Positions 1-6,022 of a stretch of 7,034 nt of DNA are shown piece by piece. Below the pieces are notes generated by a model, which saw nothing but the letters and a program-made list of their open reading frames with translations, was not told where the DNA came from and did no database searches. The stretch's first letter is position 1. Every line of letters begins with the position of its first letter. The position numbers and the translations under genes were made by a program. The stretch covers positions 1-7,034 of the forward strand of contig CADBRG010000095.1 of the NCBI GenBank assembly GCA_902797015.1, in the 5' to 3' direction. The stretch is from an uncultured Lachnospiraceae bacterium. GTDB taxonomy: Bacteria; Bacillota; Clostridia; Lachnospirales; Lachnospiraceae.

Positions 1-801
1 GATCTGGCTTCGATCTGTGATGTGTTTGTAAACGATGCTTTCGGAACCGCTCATCGTGCACATTGCTCCAATGTCGGTGTGGCTTCTCTGGTTCCGGTAG
101 CAGCTGTCGGCTATCTGATGAACAAAGAAATCGACTTCCTTGGCAATGCTGTAAACAATCCGGTTCGCCCGTTTGTTGCGATCCTTGGCGGCGCTAAAGT
201 TGCAGACAAGCTGAATGTTATTTCAAACCTTCTTGAGAAGTGTGACACTCTGATCATCGGCGGCGGTATGGCTTACACATTCCTGAAAGCAAAAGGATAT
301 GAAATCGGCACATCTCTTGTTGATGATGAGAAAGTAGAATACTGTAAAGAGATGATGGCAAAAGCAGAACAGCTTGGCAAGAAGCTGCTTCTTCCGATCG
401 ACACTGTTGTAACAGACAGCTTCCCGAATCCGATCGATGCTGAGATCCCGGTTGCAACCGTTGATTCTGACAGCATTCCGGCTGATAAAATGGGTATGGA
501 TATCGGCGAGAAAACACAGGCTCTGTTTGCGGATGCTGTGAAATCTGCTAAAACCGTTGTATGGAACGGACCGTTGGGCGTATTTGAGAACCCGATCCTT
601 GCAAAAGGCACGATCGCAGTTGCAAAAGCACTGGCTGAGACCGACGCAACGACCATTATCGGCGGCGGTGATTCTGCAGCTGCAGTAAACCAGCTTGGAT
701 TTGGCGACAAGATGACACACATCTCCACAGGTGGCGGTGCATCTCTTGAATTCCTTGAGGGCAAAGAGCTCCCGGGTATCGCTGCAGCAAACGACAAATA
801 A
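1..801 (+). CDS. pgk: Phosphoglycerate kinase, 5'-truncated by the window edge
   Basis: Transfers a phosphate from 1,3-bisphosphoglycerate to ADP, giving 3-phosphoglycerate and ATP; a cytosolic glycolytic enzyme. The frame is open from base 1 and 266 residues are present. The family is usually about 395-400 residues, so roughly 130 N-terminal residues lie outside the window. Visible landmarks, numbered from the first residue in the window, are the VNDAFGTAHRAH segment of the N-domain (10-21), GGAKVADKL with the phosphate-contacting lysine (63-71), GGGMAYTFL (87-95), WNGPLGVFE (188-196), the nucleotide-binding GGGDSAAAV (221-229) and the C-terminal STGGGASLEFLEGKELPG (242-259). No key residue looks altered. 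A GTG at position 22 could be mistaken for a start, but homology continues unbroken upstream of it. The gene ends 35 bp before tpiA with no terminator between, so cotranscription is likely. Identification is secure. Confidence 0.98.
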   Translation, partial: DLASICDVFVNDAFGTAHRAHCSNVGVASLVPVAAVGYLMNKEIDFLGNAVNNPVRPFVAILGGAKVADKLNVISNLLEKCDTLIIGGGMAYTFLKAKGYEIGTSLVDDEKVEYCKEMMAKAEQLGKKLLLPIDTVVTDSFPNPIDAEIPVATVDSDSIPADKMGMDIGEKTQALFADAVKSAKTVVWNGPLGVFENPILAKGTIAVAKALAETDATTIIGGGDSAAAVNQLGFGDKMTHISTGGGASLEFLEGKELPGIAAANDK

Positions 802-836
802 TTTCTGATCAGATTTCGTATAAGGAGAATACAATC

Positions 837-1586
837 ATGGCAAGAAGAATGATTATAGCCGGAAACTGGAAAATGAACAAAACACCGAGTGAAGCAGTTG
901 CACTGATCAACGAGCTGATCCCGTTGGTTAAAAATGACGCTGTAGATGTAGTTTTCTGCGTACCGGCAATCGATATCATCCCTGCAGTTGAAGCAGCTAA
1001 GGGAACAAATATTAAAATCGGCGCTGAAAACATGTATTTTGAAGAGAGCGGTGCATACACAGGTGAGATCGCTCCGAACATGCTGGTTGATGCAGGTGTC
1101 TCCTATGTTATCCTTGGTCATTCAGAGCGCAGAGGATATTTCGGGGAGACTGACCTTGATATCAACAAAAAAGTGAAAAAGGCATTTGAACATAATCTGA
1201 CACCAATCATCTGCTGCGGTGAATCTCTTGAACAGCGCGAGCAGGGTATTACGATCGACTGGATCCGTCAGCAGATTAAGATTGCCTTCCTTGACATCAC
1301 AGCTGACCAGGCAAAAACTGCTGTCGTTGCTTACGAACCGATCTGGGCAATCGGCACCGGCAAAACCGCTACATCTGATCAGGCGCAGGAAGTCTGCGGC
1401 GCGATCCGTGACTGCATTCGTGAGATTTATGATGCTGCAACTGCAGATGCGATCCGCATCCAGTACGGCGGCTCTGTAAATGCAAAGACTGCTCCGGACC
1501 TTTTTGCAAAACCGGACATTGACGGCGGTCTTGTAGGTGGTGCATCCCTGAAAGCAGAATTTGGAGATATCGTAAACTATGAGTAA
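837..1586 (+). CDS. tpiA: Triosephosphate isomerase
   Basis: Interconverts dihydroxyacetone phosphate and glyceraldehyde 3-phosphate in glycolysis and gluconeogenesis; a cytosolic TIM-barrel enzyme, normally a homodimer. The 249 residues match the usual family length. All catalytic parts are visible: N10 and K12 in AGNWKMN, the electrophile H95 in VILGHSERR, the base E167 in AYEPIW, the mobile loop 6 PIWAIGTGKTA (168-178), YGGSV (210-214) and the phosphate-binding GGASL (235-239 region) near the C-terminus. The ATG at 837 is preceded by a strong Shine-Dalgarno AAGGAG (822-827) at 9 nt spacing. The end of the gene overlaps the start of gpmI by 8 bp, which suggests translational coupling. It sits between pgk and gpmI, the classic clostridial and bacillar glycolytic order. 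Nothing is unusual in the protein. Confidence 0.98.
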   Translation: MARRMIIAGNWKMNKTPSEAVALINELIPLVKNDAVDVVFCVPAIDIIPAVEAAKGTNIKIGAENMYFEESGAYTGEIAPNMLVDAGVSYVILGHSERRGYFGETDLDINKKVKKAFEHNLTPIICCGESLEQREQGITIDWIRQQIKIAFLDITADQAKTAVVAYEPIWAIGTGKTATSDQAQEVCGAIRDCIREIYDAATADAIRIQYGGSVNAKTAPDLFAKPDIDGGLVGGASLKAEFGDIVNYE

Positions 1587-3120
1587 AAAACCAACAGTAT
1601 TAATGATTCTGGATGGCTTTGGTCTGAATGATAATCCAAAAGCCAATGCGGTATTTGAGGCAAACACACCAAATATCGATGCACTGATGAAAAAATATCC
1701 GTTTGTGAAAGGAAATGCCAGCGGCCTTGCCGTTGGCCTTCCTGACGGACAGATGGGCAACTCCGAAGTTGGCCATATGAATATGGGTGCCGGTCGTGTT
1801 GTTTATCAGGAACTGACAAGAATCACCAAAGAGATTGAAGACGGTGATTTCTTCCGTAATGAAGAGCTTCTGGCTGCAGTAAAGAATGTAAAAGAGAAGA
1901 ATTCTTCTCTGCATTTATACGGTCTGCTGTCAGATGGCGGTGTACACAGCCATAACACGCATCTTTACGGTCTGCTTGAACTGGCAAAACGTGAAGGTCT
2001 CGAGAACGTATATATTCATTGCTTTATGGACGGACGTGACACAGCCCCGACTTCCGGTATCGAGTATGTAAAAGAGCTTGTTGCCGAGATTGAAAAAATC
2101 GGTGTCGGTAAGATCGCTTCTATTTCCGGCCGTTATTATGCGATGGACCGTGACAACAGATGGGACCGCATCGAAAAGGCATATGTTGCGTTAACGAAGG
2201 GCGAAGGCAATAAGGCTTCCGACCCGGTAGAAGCAATGCAGCAATCTTATGATGAAGGTGTTACAGATGAATTTGTAGTACCGGTCATCATCGAAGAAAA
2301 CGGAGCCCCGGTTGCAACAATCCAGGATGGGGATTCTGTCATCTTTTTTAATTTCCGTCCGGACCGTGCCCGCCAGATCACCAGAGTTTTCTGCGCAGAT
2401 GAGTTTGACGGATTCGAACGCGGACCGAGAAAAGATGTATTCTATGTATGCTTCACCGAATATGATGTAACCATTCCGAATAAGGAAATTGCATTTAAGA
2501 AGGTGGAACTGCATAATACATTCGGTGAATTCCTTGCAGCAAACGGTCTGAAGCAGGCCAGAATCGCCGAGACTGAAAAATATGCGCATGTTACATTTTT
2601 CTTCAACGGCGGCGTAGAAGAGCCGAATCCGGGTGAGGATCGTATTCTCGTGCATTCTCCAAAAGTTGCCACATACGATCTGCAGCCGGAGATGAGCGCA
2701 CCGGAAGTCTGTGACAGACTGGTAGAAGCGATCCATTCCGGAAAATACGATGTGATCATCATCAATTTTGCGAACCCGGATATGGTCGGCCATACAGGTG
2801 TGATGGAAGCAGCAGTAAAAGCTGTCGAGACCGTTGATACATGTGTCGGACGTGCTGTCGAAGCGTTGATCGAAGAAGACGGACAGATGTTCCTTTGTGC
2901 TGATCACGGCAACTGCGAGCAGGAGATCGATTATGCCACCGGAGAAAGCTTTACTGCACATACCACCAATCCGGTTCCGTTTATCCTGATCAATTATGAT
3001 CCTGCCTATACATTGGCAGAGGACGGAAGACTGGCTGACATTGTTCCGACCCTGATCGAAATGATGGGAATGGAACAGCCAAAAGAAATGACCGGTCATT
3101 CTCTTCTGGTACGCAAATAA
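1579..3120 (+). CDS. gpmI: 2,3-bisphosphoglycerate-independent phosphoglycerate mutase
   Basis: Converts 3-phosphoglycerate to 2-phosphoglycerate through a phosphoserine intermediate, using two Mn ions and no 2,3-bisphosphoglycerate cofactor. The 513 residues fit the family (about 510). It belongs to the alkaline phosphatase superfamily. Metal ligands and catalytic residues are in place: D12 in ILDGFG, nucleophile S62 in GNSEVGH, H123 in GGVHSH, the DGRDTAP segment (151-157), R260-R263 in FRPDRAR, K334 in EKYAHVTFF, D401 and H405 in NPDMVGHTG, D442 and H443 in ADHGNCE, and H461 in HTTNPVP. The order of an outer phosphatase domain interrupted by a phosphotransferase domain is kept. The ATG lies inside the last codons of tpiA. 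The nearest Shine-Dalgarno is GGAG at 1563-1566, a rather long 12 nt away, so translation probably leans on ribosomes finishing tpiA. In spore-forming Firmicutes this enzyme is Mn- and pH-sensitive; that is family knowledge, not seen here. Confidence 0.98.
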   Translation: MSKKPTVLMILDGFGLNDNPKANAVFEANTPNIDALMKKYPFVKGNASGLAVGLPDGQMGNSEVGHMNMGAGRVVYQELTRITKEIEDGDFFRNEELLAAVKNVKEKNSSLHLYGLLSDGGVHSHNTHLYGLLELAKREGLENVYIHCFMDGRDTAPTSGIEYVKELVAEIEKIGVGKIASISGRYYAMDRDNRWDRIEKAYVALTKGEGNKASDPVEAMQQSYDEGVTDEFVVPVIIEENGAPVATIQDGDSVIFFNFRPDRARQITRVFCADEFDGFERGPRKDVFYVCFTEYDVTIPNKEIAFKKVELHNTFGEFLAANGLKQARIAETEKYAHVTFFFNGGVEEPNPGEDRILVHSPKVATYDLQPEMSAPEVCDRLVEAIHSGKYDVIIINFANPDMVGHTGVMEAAVKAVETVDTCVGRAVEALIEEDGQMFLCADHGNCEQEIDYATGESFTAHTTNPVPFILINYDPAYTLAEDGRLADIVPTLIEMMGMEQPKEMTGHSLLVRK

Positions 3121-3154
3121 CCGATTGAGAAAATCAAAATTAATATTTCAAGAA

Positions 3155-3160
3155 AGAGGT
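3155..3160 (+). promoter_or_regulatory. Ribosome binding site deciding the purC start
   Basis: AGAGGT lies 6 nt before the ATG at 3167. The alternative in-frame TTG at 3125 has no purine-rich site before it and would add 14 residues that are not part of the enzyme family, so the ATG at 3167 is preferred. Confidence 0.85.
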
Positions 3161-3166
3161 AACCTT

Positions 3167-4048
3167 ATGCAGGAATACACCCCGGTGAAAGAGGGAAAAG
3201 TTAGAGAGATTTATGATGTAGATAATGCTTTGATCATGGTCGCAACAGACCGTATCTCCGCGTTTGATGTGATTTTAAAGAACAAAATCCACGACAAGGG
3301 TGCTATTTTGACCCAGATGTCACGGTTCTGGTTTGATTTCACAAAGGATCTGATCCCGAATCATATGATCTCTACCAATACAGATGATATGCCTGAATTT
3401 TTCCGCCAGGAAAGATTTCGCGGCAACAGCATGCTCTGCAAGAAGCTTTCCATGCTTCCAATCGAATGTATCGTTCGCGGCTATATTACCGGAAGCGGAT
3501 GGGCAAGCTATCAGAAAGATGGTACCGTTTGCGGTATCAAGCTTCCGGAAGGCTTACAGGAATCCCAGATACTGCCGGAGCCGATCTATACACCTTCAAC
3601 CAAGGCTGAGATCGGTGATCATGACGAGAACATTTCCTATGAGAAGAGCATCGAAGTGCTGGAAAAAGCATATCCGGGTCATGGCGAGGAATATGCGGCA
3701 ACCATTCGCGATATGACGCTTGCCATCTACAAAAGATGCGCAGAATATGCACTTACAAAAGGCATTATCATTGCAGATACCAAGTTTGAATTCGGTCTGA
3801 ATGAAGACGGACAGATCGTAATCGGTGACGAAATGCTGACACCTGACAGCTCCCGGTTCTGGCCGTTAGAAGGCTACGAAGAGGGTAAGAGCCAGCCGTC
3901 TTACGACAAGCAGTTTGTCCGCGACTGGCTGAAGGCAAATCCGGACAGTGATTATAATCTGCCGCAGGAAGTCATTGATCGTACCGTTGAGAAATACAAA
4001 GAGGCATTTGAACTTCTGACCGGCAAACCGTTTTCAAACGAAGCCTGA
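3167..4048 (+). CDS. purC: Phosphoribosylaminoimidazole-succinocarboxamide synthase (SAICAR synthetase)
   Basis: Joins aspartate to CAIR with ATP to give SAICAR in de novo purine synthesis; cytosolic. From the ATG at 3167 it has 293 residues. Motifs in order are the N-terminal KEGKVREIYD (8-17), ATDRISAFD (26-34), the PIECIVRGYITGSGWASYQ segment (98-116), LPEPIYTPSTKAEIGDHDENIS (136-157), IADTKFEFG (202-210), DEMLTPDSSRFWP (221-233) and PSYDKQFVRDWL (244-255). Both SAICAR synthetase signatures are recognisable. By length and the extra central and C-terminal segments it resembles the yeast Ade1 type (about 300 residues) rather than the short type of Bacillus subtilis or E. coli (about 240). 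It starts 46 bp after gpmI with no visible terminator or promoter between, and is followed after 30 bp by purB, whose enzyme uses its product. The function is secure; operon membership with the glycolytic genes is inferred. Confidence 0.97.
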   Translation: MQEYTPVKEGKVREIYDVDNALIMVATDRISAFDVILKNKIHDKGAILTQMSRFWFDFTKDLIPNHMISTNTDDMPEFFRQERFRGNSMLCKKLSMLPIECIVRGYITGSGWASYQKDGTVCGIKLPEGLQESQILPEPIYTPSTKAEIGDHDENISYEKSIEVLEKAYPGHGEEYAATIRDMTLAIYKRCAEYALTKGIIIADTKFEFGLNEDGQIVIGDEMLTPDSSRFWPLEGYEEGKSQPSYDKQFVRDWLKANPDSDYNLPQEVIDRTVEKYKEAFELLTGKPFSNEA

Positions 4049-4063
4049 TGATCGATACATTTG

Positions 4064-4070
4064 AGAGGAG
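4064..4070 (+). promoter_or_regulatory. Ribosome binding site deciding the purB start
   Basis: AGAGGAG lies 8 nt before the ATG at 4079. An in-frame TTG at 4061 overlaps this site and has none of its own. The ATG at 4079 also gives an N-terminus (MGTDRYSSPLSQRY) that lines up with the family. Confidence 0.88.
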
Positions 4071-4078
4071 AATTATTT

Positions 4079-5512
4079 ATGGGAACTGACCGTTATTCGA
4101 GCCCGCTTTCCCAGCGTTATTCCAGTCCCGAAATGCAGTATATTTTTTCACAGGACATGAAATTCAGAACCTGGAGACGTCTCTGGATCGCACTTGCTGA
4201 GACAGAGCGTGAACTGGGCCTGGATATCACACAGGAACAGATTGATGAATTAAAAGCATTCAAGGACGATATCAACTATGATGTCGCTGTGGCACGCGAA
4301 AAGATTGTCCGCCACGATGTTATGTCACATGTACATGCATACGGCGTACAGTGCCCGAAGGCAAAGGGAATCATTCATCTTGGCGCAACATCCTGTTATG
4401 TCGGTGATAATACTGACATCATCCTGATGAAGGAAGCACTGATCCTGGTTCGCAAAAAGCTTCTGAGCGTATTAAATGAGCTCGCTTCTTTTGCTGATGA
4501 ATACAAAGCACTTCCGACGCTTGGATTTACTCATTTCCAGCCTGCACAGCCGACAACGATCGGAAAACGTGCAACACTCTGGATGCAGGAGTTTATGATC
4601 GATCTGGAAGACCTGGAATATGTTCTCGGATCTTTAAAACTGCTTGGTTCAAAGGGCACTACCGGTACACAGGCAAGCTTTTTGGAGCTGTTTGACGGAG
4701 ATCATTCCAAAGTGGAACAGATCGACGGAAAAATCGCAGAAAAAATGGGATTTACGGGATGCTATCCGGTTTCCGGACAGACCTATTCCAGAAAAGTCGA
4801 TACGAGAGTCCTGAACGTGCTTGCCGGCATTGCAGCCAGTGCACATAAAATGTCAAACGACATTCGTCTGCTCCAGCATCTGAAGGAAATAGAAGAGCCG
4901 TTTGAAAAAACACAGATCGGCTCATCTGCTATGGCATATAAGAGAAATCCGATGCGCAGTGAACGTATTGCATCACTGTCAAGATTCGTCATGGTAGATG
5001 CCATGAATCCGGCAATCACATCAGCAACACAGTGGTTTGAGAGAACACTTGACGATTCCGCCAACAAACGACTTTCCGTACCGGAAGCATTCCTGGCGAT
5101 CGACGGTGTACTGGACCTTTGCTTAAACGTTGTGGATGGCCTGGTTGTCTACGACAAGGTCGTAGAGAAGCATCTGATGGCTGAGCTGCCGTTTATGGCG
5201 ACAGAAAATATCATGATGGATGCTGTAAAGAAGGGCGGCGACAGACAGGAACTGCACGAAAGAATCCGTGAACTGTCCATGCAGGCCGGCGAAAATGTGA
5301 AAAAGCGCGGTCTGGACAATAATCTGCTTGAACTGATCGCTGCAGATGAAAGCTTTGGATTAAGTTTAGAAGAGCTCCAGGCGGCAATGAAACCGGAGCG
5401 TTATATCGGACGTGCACCGGAGCAGGTGGAAGCATTTTTGAAAAATGTTGTCAAACCGGTTCTGGATGCAAATGCGGATCAGCTTGGTGTAAAAGCAGAA
5501 ATCAATGTATAA
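4079..5512 (+). CDS. purB: Adenylosuccinate lyase, long (human/yeast-like) type
   Basis: Cleaves fumarate from SAICAR to give AICAR, and from adenylosuccinate to give AMP; a cytosolic homotetramer of the fumarase/aspartase superfamily. From the ATG at 4079 it has 477 residues, close to human ADSL (484) and longer than Bacillus subtilis PurB (431). Landmarks are SPLSQRYSSPEM (8-19), KFRTWRRLW (28-36), H86 in SHVHAYG, GATSCYVGDNTD (102-113), the catalytic H152 in GFTHFQPAQPTT, GTTGTQASFLELF (193-205), and the superfamily signature GSSAMAYKRN (281-290) with catalytic S282 and K288. That signature has alanine at 285 where many homologues, including human, have proline. The C-terminal domain runs from about 365 to 477, including RAPEQVEAFL (445-454). 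It follows purC by 30 bp and so makes consecutive enzymes of one pathway. A strong terminator follows directly, so it appears to be the last gene of the unit. Confidence 0.97.
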   Translation: MGTDRYSSPLSQRYSSPEMQYIFSQDMKFRTWRRLWIALAETERELGLDITQEQIDELKAFKDDINYDVAVAREKIVRHDVMSHVHAYGVQCPKAKGIIHLGATSCYVGDNTDIILMKEALILVRKKLLSVLNELASFADEYKALPTLGFTHFQPAQPTTIGKRATLWMQEFMIDLEDLEYVLGSLKLLGSKGTTGTQASFLELFDGDHSKVEQIDGKIAEKMGFTGCYPVSGQTYSRKVDTRVLNVLAGIAASAHKMSNDIRLLQHLKEIEEPFEKTQIGSSAMAYKRNPMRSERIASLSRFVMVDAMNPAITSATQWFERTLDDSANKRLSVPEAFLAIDGVLDLCLNVVDGLVVYDKVVEKHLMAELPFMATENIMMDAVKKGGDRQELHERIRELSMQAGENVKKRGLDNNLLELIAADESFGLSLEELQAAMKPERYIGRAPEQVEAFLKNVVKPVLDANADQLGVKAEINV

Positions 5513-5516
5513 AATC

Positions 5517-5553
5517 AAAAAGATCGGTGATGGATTTATCACCGATCTTTTTT
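5517..5553 (+). terminator. Rho-independent terminator after purB
   Basis: A perfect 11 bp stem, AGATCGGTGAT (5521-5531) with its complement (5538-5548), closes a 6 nt loop. A run of six T (5548-5553) follows. The A-run at 5517-5520 can extend the stem and would also give a T-run on the opposite strand, so it may stop transcription both ways. It begins 4 nt after the purB stop codon. Confidence 0.93.
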
Positions 5554-5562
5554 AGTAAAATG

Positions 5563-5590
5563 AAAAGGTCGTATCAACTGATACGACCTT
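5563..5590 (-). terminator. Rho-independent terminator of the minus-strand tRNA-Leu
   Basis: The inverted repeat AAGGTCGTATCA (5565-5576) and TGATACGACCTT (5579-5590) folds into an 11 bp stem with an AACT/AGTT tetraloop. Read on the minus strand, it starts 2 nt after the tRNA 3' end and is followed by T-rich sequence (complement of 5554-5566). It lies only about 10 bp from the purB terminator, so the two converging units are separated by back-to-back hairpins. Confidence 0.85.
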
Positions 5591-5592
5591 GA

Positions 5593-5677
5593 TGCAGGAA
5601 GAGGGACTTGAACCCTCATGAGCGCAATGCTCACACGGACCTGAACCGTGCGCGTCTGCCAATTCCGCCATTCCTGC
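5593..5677 (-). tRNA. tRNA-Leu (anticodon CAG)
   Basis: An 85 nt class II tRNA on the minus strand. The acceptor stem GCAGGAA (5677-5671) pairs with TTCCTGC (5600-5594), with discriminator A at 5593 as expected for leucine. The D arm has GCG/CGC and a GGAATTGGCAGA-type loop. The anticodon stem CACGG/CCGTG holds loop TTCAGGT, giving anticodon CAG (5643-5641), which reads CUG. A long variable arm (stem TGAGC/GCTCA) marks it as Leu rather than a class I tRNA. The T arm is GAGGG-TTCAAGT-CCCTC. The genome does not encode CCA here (TCA follows the discriminator), so the end must be added by the CCA-adding enzyme. It has its own promoter and terminator. Confidence 0.97.
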
Positions 5678-5693
5678 GAAACAGAACGATGTT

Positions 5694-5722
5694 ATAATAC
5701 CCGATTCGTTTTTATAAGTCAA
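5694..5722 (-). promoter_or_regulatory. Promoter of minus-strand tRNA-Leu(CAG)
   Basis: Read on the minus strand, -35 TTGACT (5722-5717), a 17 bp spacer, then -10 TATTAT (5699-5694). This fits the main vegetative sigma factor. Transcription should start near 5687, giving a leader of about 10 nt before the tRNA. Confidence 0.85.
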
Positions 5723-5755
5723 GTCTTTTTTTCATAAATTTCGAAAAACCGGTTA

Positions 5756-5784
5756 TTGACAATAAAGTTTCTTTTTGCTATTAT
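5756..5784 (+). promoter_or_regulatory. Promoter of plus-strand tRNA-Leu(AAG)
   Basis: A consensus -35 TTGACA (5756-5761), a 17 bp spacer, and -10 TATTAT (5779-5784). The expected start is near 5791, leaving a leader of about 19 nt before the tRNA at 5810. It is divergent from, and has the same -10 as, the minus-strand tRNA promoter; the two -35 boxes are 33 bp apart. Confidence 0.88.
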
Positions 5785-5809
5785 ATTCAAGTCGTCGATA
5801 CGAGGACAT

Positions 5810-5893
5810 GCGGAAGTGTCGGAATTGGCAGACGAGCAAGACTAAGGATCTTGTGTGTGCAAACACGTGTGGGTTCAAGTCCCATCTTCCGCA
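5810..5893 (+). tRNA. tRNA-Leu (anticodon AAG)
   Basis: An 84 nt class II tRNA. The acceptor stem GCGGAAG (5810-5816) pairs with CTTCCGC (5886-5892), with discriminator A at 5893. The D stem TCG/CGA (5819-5821, 5833-5835) carries the loop GAATTGGCAGA. The anticodon stem CAAGA/TCTTG (5837-5841, 5849-5853) holds the loop CTAAGGA (5842-5848), so positions 34-36 read AAG (5844-5846). The long variable arm with a GTGT/ACAC stem fits leucine. The T arm is GTGGG-TTCAAGT-CCCAT with one G-T pair. CCA is not encoded (GGC follows). As written it reads CUU, and if A34 is deaminated to inosine also CUC and possibly CUA. Genomic A34 outside tRNA-Arg is uncommon in bacteria. Amino acid identity is sure; the anticodon rests on a clean stem-loop. 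Confidence 0.95.
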
Positions 5894-5900
5894 GGCAAAG

Positions 5901-5937
5901 ATCTCAGAAGTGTGATTCATGCTTCTGGGATTTTTTT
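5901..5937 (+). terminator. Rho-independent terminator of the plus-strand tRNA-Leu
   Basis: ATCTCAGAAG (5901-5910) pairs with CTTCTGGGAT (5922-5931), a 10 bp stem with one G-U pair, followed by a run of seven T (5931-5937) and further T-rich sequence. It starts 8 nt after the tRNA 3' end and separates the tRNA from dnaG. Confidence 0.92.
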
Positions 5938-6022
5938 ATTTTCAAAAAAGGATATCACGATTTCCTGCGGTATTATGTATATGAGAGAATTTGTTTATTC
6001 ACGAAATGGAGTTTAAACTTCT
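5938..6022 (+). promoter_or_regulatory. dnaG upstream region, promoter not clearly visible
   Basis: These 85 bp must hold the dnaG start signals, unless transcription reads through the tRNA terminator. A TATTAT (5971-5976) could be a -10, but the sequence 17 bp upstream (AAGGAT) is a poor -35. The dnaG Shine-Dalgarno is GGAG (6008-6011), 11 nt before the ATG. I place the promoter here only tentatively. Confidence 0.3.

Noticed and set aside
803..814. TCTGATCAGA palindrome between pgk and tpiA, as an internal terminator
   Set aside because: It is a 10 bp palindrome with no loop and no T-run, so it cannot act as a rho-independent terminator.
273..1121. Minus-strand open frame of about 280 codons across pgk and tpiA
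   Set aside because: It spans two secure plus-strand genes and their junction, and its translation is low-complexity with no recognisable domain. It is a shadow frame.
2191..3099. Long open frame (about 300 codons) on the minus strand opposite gpmI
   Set aside because: It lies wholly inside a well-conserved gene in the opposite direction, has no sensible protein motifs and is rich in Cys and Phe. Such frames are a by-product of codon bias.
3125..3166. TTG at 3125 as the purC start
   Set aside because: It has no ribosome site and adds 14 residues foreign to the family. The ATG at 3167 has AGAGGT at a good distance.
5747..5754. AACCGGTT palindrome just upstream of the plus-strand tRNA promoter, as an operator
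   Set aside because: An 8 bp palindrome is expected by chance at this scale, and no second copy was seen.
5975..6016. A 13-codon frame (MYMREFVYSRNGV) just before dnaG, as a possible leader peptide
   Set aside because: It has no good ribosome binding site and no run of regulatory codons, and no attenuator-like hairpin follows. Chance is the better explanation.
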